DNA from: Proteobacteria bacterium UBA1148
Lineage (GTDB): Bacteria > Pseudomonadota > Gammaproteobacteria > Steroidobacterales > Rariloculaceae
Assembly (NCBI GenBank): GCA_002311835.1
Contig: DBZY01000046.1
Span: 57,518 to 94,200, forward strand
Direction: 5' to 3'
Length of the DNA: 36,683 bases
Notes under the pieces: model-generated
The model's input: the letters and a program-made list of their open reading frames with translations, nothing else
Told to the model about the DNA's origin: nothing
Databases searched by the model: none
Part shown: positions 1-8,807 of the stretch, one piece after another
Layout of the letters: every line of letters begins with the position of its first letter
How positions within the stretch are numbered: position 1 is the stretch's first letter
Translations under genes and position numbers: made by a program

Positions 1-635
1 AGGTTTAAGGTTAACACCAAGAGACCAGCCTGAACGAAGTTCTCTAGTACGACTTCCCAGCTGAAAGCCGCTGCAGTCACAATCAAGGCGATCAAAACAT
101 AAAGCGTAGCTGTTCTAAGCAACTCGGCGAGCCGAGCGGCCAACTCGGGGCGAAATGCTCTAAAAACCATGCCACAGCTGATAGGTATAACTGTAATCAT
201 AGCCAACTGGCGAATCATCGCCCCTGCTGGTACGTCGGGCGCACTTCCTTGGCCCAAGTAATAGCTAAGTGCGAAATAAGCGTACAACGGAATGGTGAAG
301 ATAGTTATTACACTTTCAATTGCTGTTAGCGTGACAGACAGTGCAACATCAGCGCGAGCTGCAAACGTATATGCGTTAGAGGTGACACCACCAGGACAGG
401 CGGCAAGCATAATTGCTCCTGCGGCAATCACTGGGCTGGACCCTAGCACGATGGATAACAAAAATGCCAAGGCCGGTAGCAGCAGTAATTGGCCTATAAG
501 TCCTGTTCCAACCGCCTTTGGAAAGACAACCACTCGCTTCAGATCCCCGATAGTCAGCGAAAGTCCCATCCCCAACATGACGGTTGCCAGCGCCGGAGGG
601 ATAACTGCGGTATAGAACAGATCAGAAAGTGTCAC
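1..635 (-). CDS. Bile acid:sodium symporter (BASS) family transporter, 3' end cut by window edge
   Basis: Read on the minus strand from a GTG at 635, this frame stays open to the left edge (211 codons visible). The product is very hydrophobic with repeated membrane segments and contains ACPGGVTSN at about residues 83-91, a typical BASS-family motif in the sodium-coupled transporter core; an early GMGLSLTIGDLKR also fits the family N-terminus. Members are inner-membrane symporters for organic anions; the substrate cannot be told here. The start is supported by GAGGTGG about 7 nt upstream. It begins 12 nt after the purA stop, so it is probably the last or a late gene of the hfq-hflX-hflKC-purA run. 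The C-terminal third lies outside the window. The family is fairly sure, the function is not. Confidence 0.8.
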   Translation of the reverse strand, partial: MTLSDLFYTAVIPPALATVMLGMGLSLTIGDLKRVVVFPKAVGTGLIGQLLLLPALAFLLSIVLGSSPVIAAGAIMLAACPGGVTSNAYTFAARADVALSVTLTAIESVITIFTIPLYAYFALSYYLGQGSAPDVPAGAMIRQLAMITVIPISCGMVFRAFRPELAARLAELLRTATLYVLIALIVTAAAFSWEVVLENFVQAGLLVLTLN

Positions 636-647
636 AATCAATCCACC

Positions 648-1946
648 TCACACTAAACCGAAGGGCTGCCGGCGAATAATAACCGCTTCCCGCTCAGGAC
701 CAGTGGAAATGATGTCTATGGGCGTCTGAAGAATCTCTTCGATTCGCTCTAGATAACTTTGCGCCTCTTTGGGTAACTCCCGATAAGTCGTAATACCCGA
801 AGTGGAAGCTTGCCAACCCGGCATACTCTCGTACATTGGCTCACAGTCACCATAGCGCTCCATCAGCAATGGTGGCACCTCAAGCGGTACGCCATCGAGA
901 CAGTAACCCGTGCAGATTTTGACCTCCTCAAGTCCATCCAACACATCGAGTTTTGTCACGGCCAGGCCTGTCAGAGAGTTAATAAACACGGCGCGCCGTA
1001 AGGAAATGGCGTCAAACCAACCACAACGCCTCGGACGCCCCGTCGTAGCACCGAACTCTGCTCCTACCTCGGCAAGGCGCTGCCCCATATCATCGAAAAG
1101 TTCTGTAGGGAAAGGCCCGGCACCAACACGTGTCGTATAAGCCTTAACGATGCCCAATACGTAATCAACTTGCCCAGAACCCATCCCAGTACCCGTCGCT
1201 GCCCCACCAACAGTCGTATTGGAAGATGTAACGAAGGGATAGGTTCCAAGATCAATATCCAACATAGTTCCCTGCGCACCTTCAAATAGCACGCTGCGTT
1301 CCCCAGCCTGCATCTCGTCCAGGATCTGAGTAACGTCGGCTACCATGGGCTTCACCCGCTCGGAGAGCATAACAATCTTTTGAAGCTCCTCGTCAAACGG
1401 AATCGAATCCATCCCATAATATTGCTGTAGAAGAAAGTTGTGCAGATCAAGGAGGCTTCGGAGTCTCCCCTCAAGAAGATCCGGGAAAAATAGGTCGGAA
1501 ATTCGTAACGCACGGCGCGCAATCTTGTCCTCGTATGCAGGACCAATGCCTCTGCCTGTCGTACCAATCGCCTCATTTCCACGGGCTCTCTCTCGAGCAT
1601 TGTCCAGTGCTTCATGAGAGGAAAGTACCAGTGGACAGGCCGGTGAAATTCTAAGCCGTTCCCCGACCGGTACCCCTTTATTCAGAAGTTCGTCCATCTC
1701 CTGAACTAATGCCTCAAGAGAAACGACGACCCCGTTACCGATCAGACAGCTAACACCATCTCTCAAAATACCTGACGGAATTAAGTGTAGAACAGTCTTC
1801 TCGCCGCCGATGACGAGAGTATGTCCCGCATTATGTCCACCCTGAAAACGGACCACAGCATGCGCCTGCTCGGCTAAGAGATCGACAATTGCGCCTTTAC
1901 CTTCGTCGCCCCACTGAGTACCGATTACGATAACATTGCGGCTCAC
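648..1946 (-). CDS. purA: Adenylosuccinate synthetase
   Basis: PurA catalyses the GTP-dependent joining of IMP and aspartate to adenylosuccinate, the first committed step from IMP to AMP, in the cytosol. At 432 aa it matches the usual length. The N-terminus shows the GTQWGDEGKG loop (residues 9-18) and QGGHNAGHT with the catalytic His; IGTTGRGIGPAYEDK, EGAQGT and TSSNTT follow in order. The start is GTG with GAGGG about 9 nt upstream, 5 nt after the DUF2065 stop, so the two are probably co-transcribed. Position 19 is Ala (codon GCA) where the family usually has the second Lys of GDEGKGK; the first Lys is kept. purA next to hflKC is the common gammaproteobacterial order. Confidence 0.97.
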   Translation of the reverse strand: MSRNVIVIGTQWGDEGKGAIVDLLAEQAHAVVRFQGGHNAGHTLVIGGEKTVLHLIPSGILRDGVSCLIGNGVVVSLEALVQEMDELLNKGVPVGERLRISPACPLVLSSHEALDNARERARGNEAIGTTGRGIGPAYEDKIARRALRISDLFFPDLLEGRLRSLLDLHNFLLQQYYGMDSIPFDEELQKIVMLSERVKPMVADVTQILDEMQAGERSVLFEGAQGTMLDIDLGTYPFVTSSNTTVGGAATGTGMGSGQVDYVLGIVKAYTTRVGAGPFPTELFDDMGQRLAEVGAEFGATTGRPRRCGWFDAISLRRAVFINSLTGLAVTKLDVLDGLEEVKICTGYCLDGVPLEVPPLLMERYGDCEPMYESMPGWQASTSGITTYRELPKEAQSYLERIEEILQTPIDIISTGPEREAVIIRRQPFGLV

Positions 1947-1951
1947 TGGGA

Positions 1952-2143
1952 CTACCCTCGAACGAAATACAATAATATAAGTCCGGCGATTACGAGCCCA
2001 AGCCCAAAACTTTTAAGCTGTCGATCTTCAAACTGAGCCATCGCCGCCAAGCCTCGTCGCCAACTACTCGGACTCGCAAATGGGAATAGCCCCTCGATAA
2101 TCAGGTAAAAGGCAAAACCCACGAACAGATCAGACCAGGCCAA
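1952..2143 (-). CDS. yjeT: DUF2065 (YjeT-like) small membrane protein
   Basis: This 63-aa protein has two hydrophobic segments (about residues 5-25 and 45-62) separated by a short polar stretch with SPSSWRRGLAAMAQ, matching the DUF2065/YjeT family, a small inner-membrane protein of unknown function. Its place between hflC and purA is the same as for yjeT in Escherichia coli, which supports the call. The start codon is TTG (2141-2143); GGAGG lies about 8 nt upstream, so this start is well supported and no ATG is available. It follows hflC by about 50 nt and precedes purA by 5 nt, all in one direction. Confidence 0.85.
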   Translation of the reverse strand: MAWSDLFVGFAFYLIIEGLFPFASPSSWRRGLAAMAQFEDRQLKSFGLGLVIAGLILLYFVRG

Positions 2144-2192
2144 AATCCTAGCCTCCTCTTAACTAGACTACTGGGTTACCGAAAAAGAGTTC

Positions 2193-3068
2193 TTAAGGAG
2201 TATCGCCCATTTCATTCCGGAGATACTTGAAAAACTCGCTGTCCGGACTCAGAACCAACACGTCATTCTGACCACCAATCGACGCCCGATAAGCTGACAT
2301 GCTGCGATAGAACGCGTAGAACTCGGGATTCTGAGTATAGGCGCTAGCATATCTCTCAGACGCTACGGCATCACCCTCCCCACGCAAGCGCTCAGCATCC
2401 CGGTAAGCTTCCGCTAGAATTATCGTCCTCTCTCGATCCGCATTCGCCCGAATACGCTCTGCATCTTCCTCACCCTCGGCACGCAATTGCGCTGCAATTC
2501 GTCCACGCTCCTGCTGCATACGTGCAAATACTGAGCCACTAACCTCGTCGGACAACTCAATCCTCATTACACGCACATCAATGACCTCAATTCCAAGCCC
2601 CGGGGTCTGAGAAGCCGCCCTTACAAGCATCCCGCTCATCAGCTCAGAGCGTTCCGCTGCCACAACTTCTTGGACGGTGCGTCTTGCAAATTCTGCTTTG
2701 ATACCCTCTCGTATGATTGCCGAGAGTCTCTGCTGAGCGAAGAGTTCATCGCCTCGGACAGATCGATAATATTCCGCAGGGTCAAGGATCTTCCAAGTAA
2801 TAAAATAATCCACAATAAGATTCTTCTGCTCACCTGTCAGAAAACGTTCCTCTGACTCTTGGTACGTCAAAATCCGATCAGGATATCGAGTAACGTTATT
2901 AACAAACGGAATCTTAAAGTGAAGACCAGGTTCGTAATCTGATTTTACGATCTCACCAAAGCGAAACTTAAGCACGTGCTCGCGCTCATCAACGGTGAAA
3001 AGACTCATCTTCACAATAGCCGCAATTAGAAGCAACGCGACCAGCGAGAAATTAAATTTTGGTATCAT
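2193..3068 (-). CDS. hflC: HflC, regulator of the FtsH protease (SPFH family)
   Basis: HflC forms with HflK a large periplasmic-facing membrane complex that surrounds FtsH and moderates its degradation of membrane and cytosolic proteins. The 291-aa product has an N-terminal membrane anchor (about residues 7-25), an SPFH/band-7 domain beginning near FTVDEREHVLKFRFGEI, and a long charged helical part rich in R/E/A around residues 185-235 that is likely coiled coil. The ATG at 3068 has GGAG about 9 nt upstream and lies 15 nt after the hflK stop, indicating one operon. Confidence 0.95.
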   Translation of the reverse strand: MIPKFNFSLVALLLIAAIVKMSLFTVDEREHVLKFRFGEIVKSDYEPGLHFKIPFVNNVTRYPDRILTYQESEERFLTGEQKNLIVDYFITWKILDPAEYYRSVRGDELFAQQRLSAIIREGIKAEFARRTVQEVVAAERSELMSGMLVRAASQTPGLGIEVIDVRVMRIELSDEVSGSVFARMQQERGRIAAQLRAEGEEDAERIRANADRERTIILAEAYRDAERLRGEGDAVASERYASAYTQNPEFYAFYRSMSAYRASIGGQNDVLVLSPDSEFFKYLRNEMGDTP

Positions 3069-3083
3069 CTTGAAAACTCCAGG

Positions 3084-4223
3084 TTAACGCGTCTCGCGCG
3101 CAAGCGCGGCGCTGCCAGTACCACCACTTGTCAAAGGTGATGATTGTGAGGGTCCCAGTGTATTCTGCCGCCCATCAGGAGGACGCCGTTCTACAAGCCG
3201 GTCCAATGGTAGATAAATCATGTTACCGCCACCTCCTTCCGAAGGATCCAGCAACACCTTTGTTGAATTACCTAAAACTTCCTCTAGCGTCTCTAGGTAC
3301 AGTCTCTGCCGTGTAACCACTGGAGCTTTTTCATACTCCAGAAGGACCTGCACGAAACGGTCAGCCTCACCTTCAGCATCAGCGACCACCCTTCCCCGGT
3401 AGGCCTCAGCATCTTGAAGCTGGCGAACAGCTAATCCACGTGCTTTCGGAAGGATATCGTTGGCATACGCCTCAGCCGCCAATCCCATGCGTTCCTTATC
3501 TTCTCGTGCACGGATGGCGTCCTGGACACTCTCCTCCACATCCCGTGGGAAGTTAGCATCCTGTAAGTTCACTTCATAAACAGTGATGCCGGTACCGTAA
3601 GAATCAAGCGTCGCCTGAATTATTGTCTGCGTGTCAGCTGCTACCTGTGCTCGTCCTTCAGTCAAGATAAATTCCAGAGGGTTTCTACCGATTACTTCGC
3701 GAATAGCGCTACTAGTGACGTTCCGTAGAGCCTCCTCAGGTTCTCTTAAGTTGAATAAATAGGCCTCTGGATCTGTGCGCCGATACTGCACAACGACGTC
3801 TACTGACACGATGTTCTCATCCTCGGTCAGCATGCTACCCTGATAGTCAAAGCGCTCGGTTACATTGGTATTGATTAACTCTACCGAGTCAACTGGCCAG
3901 GGTATACGCCATCTGAGTCCTGGCTGAGTCACAGTTTGAAGCTTGCCGAATCTAAGCACGATCCCCCGCTCCGCATCGTCGACGATATAGAACCCCATAA
4001 GGGCCCACGCACCGACCGCAACGACAATAAACATATTAAACATACCTTTACCAACGAGTGAGCGACCTCCGCCAGCTCCGTTACCACCACCACGACCACT
4101 GCCACCGAATAGAGCAGAAAACTTGCGTCGTAGATCCCTAACGACTGCATCAAGATCCGCAGGACCCTTACCACCGCCGCCAGATTGCCAGGGGTTACCC
4201 TTATTTTCGTCGTCCCAACTCAT
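3084..4223 (-). CDS. hflK: HflK, regulator of the FtsH protease (SPFH family)
   Basis: HflK is the partner of HflC in the FtsH-regulating membrane complex. The 379-aa product opens with MSWDDENKGNPW and a Gly-rich cytoplasmic tail (residues 14-55), typical of HflK, followed by one membrane helix (about 59-82), an SPFH domain starting at DDAERGIVLRFGKL and a charged helical region near residues 230-290. The C-terminus is a low-complexity tail rich in Gly, Ser and Pro. ATG at 4223 has AAGGG about 8 nt upstream and lies 3 nt past the hflX stop, so hflX-hflK-hflC are almost certainly one transcript. Confidence 0.96.
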   Translation of the reverse strand: MSWDDENKGNPWQSGGGGKGPADLDAVVRDLRRKFSALFGGSGRGGGNGAGGGRSLVGKGMFNMFIVVAVGAWALMGFYIVDDAERGIVLRFGKLQTVTQPGLRWRIPWPVDSVELINTNVTERFDYQGSMLTEDENIVSVDVVVQYRRTDPEAYLFNLREPEEALRNVTSSAIREVIGRNPLEFILTEGRAQVAADTQTIIQATLDSYGTGITVYEVNLQDANFPRDVEESVQDAIRAREDKERMGLAAEAYANDILPKARGLAVRQLQDAEAYRGRVVADAEGEADRFVQVLLEYEKAPVVTRQRLYLETLEEVLGNSTKVLLDPSEGGGGNMIYLPLDRLVERRPPDGRQNTLGPSQSSPLTSGGTGSAALARETR

Positions 4224-4226
4224 AAA

Positions 4227-5522
4227 TCACACCCTTTGAAAACTATCATTAGACAGCCCTTCTTGAATACAAAGTTTCTTCCATCTCTTTGATGTTAGCG
4301 CTACATCCAACGTACAGCCACCCGACTCGTGACTCTGTTCGGCTCGAACCGCCTGAAGCTCGAAAAGCTTGGCCCTCAACCTACTGTCAGCAGGACCCAA
4401 TTCAAGCCGGCCTAACACTTGTTCGCCCACAGCGCGGGTTCTGACCACTTTGGAGAGCTCCTCCAACCCCTCTCCTGTCACCGCAGATACCCATAACTTG
4501 GGCCAATTTACACCCTTCCATACTGAGCCATCAAGCTCCCGCGGGCGCCGGCGTTCCACTTCGTCGGCTTTATTGTACACCTGTATACGCGGGACGTTAG
4601 CGGCCCCAATCCCATCCAGCACCTCCTCTACCTGCCGCCTACGATCTCCATGGTGGGGGTCGCTGGCATCAATGACATGTATAAGCAAGTCGGCTTCTCG
4701 CGTCTCTGTTAGCGTCGCCCGAAAGGCTGCAACGAGTTCATGAGGCAAATCCCTGACGAAACCAACAGTATCTACTAGTAGCACCTCATCCAACTCTCCT
4801 GGAGATAACCGTCTAATCGTTGGGTCAAGTGTTGCAAACAACGTGTTACGAGCTTTTACTTCCGCGCCACTCAATGCATTAAATAAGGTTGTCTTCCCAG
4901 CGTTTGTATAGCCTACTAGCGCCACAGTCGGCACTCGGGCCCGCCGGCGCTCTCTTCGACCCAGCTCCCGCTGTTTCTCAATACGCTCGAGCCGGACTTT
5001 TAGATACTTAATTCGGTGTCCGAGGAGGCGTCGATCTGACTCAAGCTGTGTTTCACCCGGTCCTCGCAATCCGATACCACCTTTCTGACGTTCTAAGTGG
5101 GTCCAGCCGCGGACTAACCTGGTCGATAGGTGCTCAAGTTGAGCAAGTTCGACTTGGATTTTTCCCTCATGAGTCGCTGCTCGTTGCGCAAAAATGTCCA
5201 AAATCAATCCATTGCGATCAAGTACACGCGCCCCAAGCAACCGTTCCAGGTTGCGCTCTTGACTGGGTGAAAGAGGTTGATTGACGAGAACTAGTTCCGA
5301 ACAAGTCTCTTTCACTTGATCCGCAAGCTCCTCAGCCTTACCGGAACCAATAAAGAGTCGTGGGCTAGGTCGATCACGCCGCGCACAAATCTCCCCAGCG
5401 ATTTCAGCACCGGCAGAAATTGCTAGCGCACGAAATTCCTGAATCTCATCTTCATAACACGGCCTTTTTAGGCCGATATGTAGCAGGAGAGAACGTTCAC
5501 CGTTCTCGGGGCGCTCAAGCAA
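4227..5522 (-). CDS. hflX: GTPase HflX
   Basis: HflX is a GTPase that binds the 50S subunit and helps split stalled or heat-stressed ribosomes. The 431-aa protein has the N-terminal nucleotide-binding HflX domain with the Gly-rich RGWTHLERQKGGIGLRGPGE segment (138-157), then a Ras-like G domain: G1 GYTNAGKTT (204-212), G3 DTVGF (251-255) and an NKAD-type G4. The start is TTG at 5522 with GGGAG 6 nt upstream; the N-terminus aligns end to end with the family, so a TTG start is credible. A small hairpin (GCCC-ATTA-GGGC) sits between hfq and this start. Order hfq-hflX-hflK-hflC is as in most Gammaproteobacteria. Confidence 0.96.
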   Translation of the reverse strand: MLERPENGERSLLLHIGLKRPCYEDEIQEFRALAISAGAEIAGEICARRDRPSPRLFIGSGKAEELADQVKETCSELVLVNQPLSPSQERNLERLLGARVLDRNGLILDIFAQRAATHEGKIQVELAQLEHLSTRLVRGWTHLERQKGGIGLRGPGETQLESDRRLLGHRIKYLKVRLERIEKQRELGRRERRRARVPTVALVGYTNAGKTTLFNALSGAEVKARNTLFATLDPTIRRLSPGELDEVLLVDTVGFVRDLPHELVAAFRATLTETREADLLIHVIDASDPHHGDRRRQVEEVLDGIGAANVPRIQVYNKADEVERRRPRELDGSVWKGVNWPKLWVSAVTGEGLEELSKVVRTRAVGEQVLGRLELGPADSRLRAKLFELQAVRAEQSHESGGCTLDVALTSKRWKKLCIQEGLSNDSFQRV

Positions 5523-5548
5523 CCCGGGCTCCCTGCCCTAATGGGCTG

Positions 5549-5791
5549 TTACTCCTCTTCCTGATCCTGATCCTCCGACGGAATGCGAACCATACGTCCA
5601 GGGACAACGGTTGATATCGCATGCTTGTAGACCATCTGACTTACGCTATTACGCAGCAAGACTACAAACTGGTCAAAGGAATCGATCTGCCCTTGCAGCT
5701 TTATCCCGTTGACGAGATAGATGGAAACGGGCACTTTTTCTCTGCGTAAAGCATTTAAAAATGGGTCTTGCAAAGACTGTCCCTTGGCCAT
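5549..5791 (-). CDS. hfq: RNA chaperone Hfq
   Basis: Hfq is a hexameric Sm-like protein that anneals small RNAs to mRNAs. The 80-aa product starts MAKGQSLQDPFLNALRRE and carries the Sm1 segment through SIYLVNGIKLQGQIDSFDQF and the Sm2 YKHAIST motif, near identical to the enteric core, followed by a short acidic tail ending EEE rather than the long disordered tail of E. coli. The frame is open for 21 codons further upstream, but ATG at 5791 is preceded by AAGGAGAG at good spacing and matches the family start exactly. It lies about 160 nt after miaA and 26 nt before hflX. A candidate promoter lies just upstream. Confidence 0.98.
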   Translation of the reverse strand: MAKGQSLQDPFLNALRREKVPVSIYLVNGIKLQGQIDSFDQFVVLLRNSVSQMVYKHAISTVVPGRMVRIPSEDQDQEEE

Positions 5792-5818
5792 TCCTCTCTC
5801 CTTAATTCGTTTTAATTT

Positions 5819-5845
5819 TTTATAGGTCAGGATCGAGTTCGTTAA
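5819..5845 (-). promoter_or_regulatory. Candidate hfq promoter
   Basis: In the 160-nt gap between miaA and hfq the minus strand shows TTAACG (5840-5845, 4 of 6 to the -35 consensus) and TATAAA (5819-5824, 5 of 6 to the -10 consensus) with a 15-nt spacer. A start near 5812 would give a leader of about 20 nt carrying the hfq ribosome-binding site. The short spacer makes this tentative. Confidence 0.35.
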
Positions 5846-5950
5846 CCCAGCCACAACTCCTGAAGCACAGCTCCACGATCAGATAACATTATTGATCCCA
5901 CTCGCATGAAATAGTAGCACAGGCATCACTTTTCAAGTGTCCCCTACCGA

Positions 5951-6883
5951 TTAACGCATAACATTGTGGAATGCGTCTCTGGCTATCTTTGCCGCTCGAT
6001 TTATCTGTGTCGGAAGATACTCGATGTTTGAGTCGGCACGTAACCAGGTCATTTGTCGTTTTGCGAGTTGCCGGGTCGCAGCGATAGTCTTCGCTCGAGC
6101 CTGCTCCCAATCATATTCGCCATCCAGAAAAGACCAAATCTGCCGATACCCAACCGCTCGCATTGCAGGCATCGTAGACCTTGTATCACCTCTCGCCCTC
6201 AAGCCTTTTATCTCATCTGTGAGACCTGCAGCAACCATTTCATCAAAACGATGTTCAATTCTCTCCGCAAGCTTAGTGCGATTCTCCGGAATTAATGCCA
6301 GTGCGCGAACTGGCATCCCGGATTGTCTGTTTTGTCGCTTATGCAACAACGTTAGCGGCTCCCCGGTAAGTTCGTACACCTCCAGCGCACGCTGAATACG
6401 CTGGCGATCCGTCGGCGAAATTTTTTCGGCCGCAGTAGGATCAACTGTTTTTAGTCGCACGTGTAGCGCAGCCCACCCATATTCCTCAGCCTCCTCATCC
6501 AAACGTTTCCGAATCTTGACATTTGCTGCTGGCAACTCAGCCAGCCCATCACGAAGCGCACGCAAGTACAGAAGTGTACCCCCCACGAGCAATGGGAAAT
6601 GACCACGCTCTCGAATTCCTGCTAACGCTTCTCGTGCATCAGTCACGAACCGACCAGCAGAGTAGATCTCCGTAGGTTCGATAATATCAATCAAATGGTG
6701 AGGGATTTGCCCCCGAAGATTAAGGGAAGGCTTTGCCGTTCCGATATTCATTCCCCGGTAGACCATAGCCGAGTCCATACTAATAATTTCGAGAGGTAAT
6801 TCTTTAGCGAGGCGAATAGCGAGCTCAGTTTTACCGCAAGCCGTGGGACCGGTGATACAAATACAAGGCCGGTGAGTTTTCAC
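5951..6883 (-). CDS. miaA: tRNA dimethylallyltransferase
   Basis: MiaA transfers a dimethylallyl group to N6 of A37 in tRNAs reading UNN codons. The 310-aa protein has the P-loop GPTACGKT (12-19), then ISMDSAMVYRGMNIGTAKP (the family DSxQ/M region), HHLIDI, and LLVGGTLLYLRAL, all typical. The start is GTG at 6883 (MKTHRPCICITG), 14 nt after the mutL stop, with GAG a few nt upstream; no better start is present. The position between mutL and hfq is the conserved order. One oddity is DSAM in place of the more common DSMQ/DSAQ, which varies within the family. Confidence 0.96.
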   Translation of the reverse strand: MKTHRPCICITGPTACGKTELAIRLAKELPLEIISMDSAMVYRGMNIGTAKPSLNLRGQIPHHLIDIIEPTEIYSAGRFVTDAREALAGIRERGHFPLLVGGTLLYLRALRDGLAELPAANVKIRKRLDEEAEEYGWAALHVRLKTVDPTAAEKISPTDRQRIQRALEVYELTGEPLTLLHKRQNRQSGMPVRALALIPENRTKLAERIEHRFDEMVAAGLTDEIKGLRARGDTRSTMPAMRAVGYRQIWSFLDGEYDWEQARAKTIAATRQLAKRQMTWLRADSNIEYLPTQINRAAKIARDAFHNVMR

Positions 6884-6897
6884 ATGCTCAAATTTTT

Positions 6898-8682
6898 TTA
6901 CTGACCACGAAGAAACAGTCGATCCAGTTCATTGACGGTGATACGCGTCCAGGTGGGGCGACCGTGATTACATTGATCACTCTTTTCTGTGGTTTCCATT
7001 TCTCGTAGCAATGCGTTCATTTCTTCAAGCTCAAGCTGCCGGTTCGCACGAATAGCGCTATGACATGCCATGGTCGCAAGCAACTCATTAATGGCAAAAT
7101 CAACCCGACGCAACCCTTTATCTTGGCTAAGATCTGCAAGTACGTCCCGAAACAACGGCTCGACCTCAACACCCTGTAACAGGCTCGGAACCCCACTGAT
7201 CTGAACTTCGTTTAACCCACGCCGAATGGCTGTAAATCCAAGTTTCTCCAGATCCTCCCCAGTGGATTCCAGTACCTGCGCTTCGTGGTCGGCAACCTTC
7301 AGAGAAATCGGAACTAGCAAAGGTTGTGTCTTGAGTCTTTCCTCAGCCAGTGCATGCTTCAGACGCTCGTACATAACACGTTCATGTGCTGCATGCATAT
7401 CTACGATGATGAGACCATCGTTATTCTCCGCGAGAATATAAATTCCGAGAAGCTGCCCGAGGGCAAAACCAAGCGGCGGCATCTCCTCATCAGTGTCTCT
7501 GGGCCCGGTTCTGGAATGTAGAATCTGGTATACGGAAGCCGCCTTGCGAGTTTCAGCGCCTGCCTCTGCCAGGCGCAGTGGGTTCTGAGATACAACACCC
7601 GAGACCGGGTAATCTTTTCGAGCTGATCCGGGCATCAACCCTCTGAGGTGAGCTGGGGGTTGCGGTGCATCCCGTTGATGGGAATTAAGAGTGCTGGATA
7701 ACGCAGCCTCGACAGTACGAAAAACAAAATCGTGCACAAGCTTGGAGTCCCTAAACCGAATCTCCAGCTTTGCTGGGTGTGAATTAACATCAACTCGGCG
7801 TAAGTCAAGCTCCAGAAATACGATATAGGCAGGCTGCCTGCCGTGAAAAAGCACGTCCTCGTATCCCAAACGAACAGCGTGACGAAGCACCTTGTCGCGT
7901 ACATATCGACCATTCACGAAGGTATGCTGCATGTCCGGCTGACTGCGTGAGAACGTCGGATCTGCGAGCCAACCACTTAATCGAAGACCTTCGATTTCTC
8001 GCTCGAGATATCGCGCATGCTCTAAAAAAGTCTCTCCGCAAATTCGGGCTAAACGGGCTTCTTGTCGTTCCCGGTCAAGAGCGGCAGGAAGAGACAGCAT
8101 TGGTCTTTGGTTGTGTTTCAGGTGCCACTCAACATCGAATCGCCCGAGCGCTAAACTGCGCAAAGCTGCATCAACGTGAGAGTATTCCGTTCGTTCAGTC
8201 TTTAGAAATTTGCGGCGCGCTGGTGTATTGAAGAACAGGTCCCGGACTTCAATGGTCGTCCCTACTGGATGGGCTGCAGGGCGAGGATCACTAACCATAG
8301 AACCGTCTGCTTCAACGCTCCAGCCCGACTCTTCGCCTCTTGCATGAGATGTAAGCTTCAGCTGAGCTACTGATGCAATGCTAGGCAAAGCCTCGCCTCT
8401 GAAACCCAATGTTGAAACGCTTTCCAAGTCTTTAAGGCTAGCTATCTTACTAGTGGCATGCCTCGACAACGCTAGCCTCAAATCCTCGTGCGCAATGCCC
8501 ACACCATCATCGCGAACCCGAATTAGTTGTGTACCTCCCGCCTGAATTTCGATCTCGATCCGCTTTGCACCTGCATCGAGGCTGTTCTCAATCAGCTCTT
8601 TTACAGCTGATGCGGGCCGCTCGACAATCTCGCCGGCGGCGATCTGATCTATTAATTGTGAGGGAAGTAGATGAATTGCCAC
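6898..8682 (-). CDS. mutL: DNA mismatch repair protein MutL, endonuclease type
   Basis: MutL links mismatch recognition by MutS to strand removal. The 594-aa protein has the GHKL ATPase N-terminus (IAAGEIVERPASAVKELIENSLDAG 15-39, DDGVGI 58-63, GFRGEAL 93-99) and a C-terminal dimerisation domain. DMHAAHERVMYE (428-439) fits the endonuclease motif D[QM]HA-x2-E-x4-E, and near the C-terminus ACHSAIRAN and CNHGRPT supply further metal-site motifs. It is therefore a nicking MutL of the Pseudomonas/Bacillus type, unlike the E. coli protein, which lacks this motif. The start is GTG at 8682 with no strong ribosome-binding site. The gene follows the amidase by 125 nt and precedes miaA by 14 nt. Confidence 0.97.
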   Translation of the reverse strand: MAIHLLPSQLIDQIAAGEIVERPASAVKELIENSLDAGAKRIEIEIQAGGTQLIRVRDDGVGIAHEDLRLALSRHATSKIASLKDLESVSTLGFRGEALPSIASVAQLKLTSHARGEESGWSVEADGSMVSDPRPAAHPVGTTIEVRDLFFNTPARRKFLKTERTEYSHVDAALRSLALGRFDVEWHLKHNQRPMLSLPAALDRERQEARLARICGETFLEHARYLEREIEGLRLSGWLADPTFSRSQPDMQHTFVNGRYVRDKVLRHAVRLGYEDVLFHGRQPAYIVFLELDLRRVDVNSHPAKLEIRFRDSKLVHDFVFRTVEAALSSTLNSHQRDAPQPPAHLRGLMPGSARKDYPVSGVVSQNPLRLAEAGAETRKAASVYQILHSRTGPRDTDEEMPPLGFALGQLLGIYILAENNDGLIIVDMHAAHERVMYERLKHALAEERLKTQPLLVPISLKVADHEAQVLESTGEDLEKLGFTAIRRGLNEVQISGVPSLLQGVEVEPLFRDVLADLSQDKGLRRVDFAINELLATMACHSAIRANRQLELEEMNALLREMETTEKSDQCNHGRPTWTRITVNELDRLFLRGQ

Positions 8683-8807
8683 GCCACTATTGTAGACGTC
8701 ACAGCAACGGTTTACTCACCTAGTAACACTAATGCGTCGTCTTAGCCAAACTCCCACTTCCAATTAATTAACCTCTTAACGTAAATGGAAAAGGGTGTTA
8801 GAACAGG

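Noticed and set aside
292..615. Plus-strand open frame of 107 codons near the left edge
   Set aside because: It is antisense to the BASS transporter, which has a family motif and a proper ribosome-binding site; the plus frame has neither.
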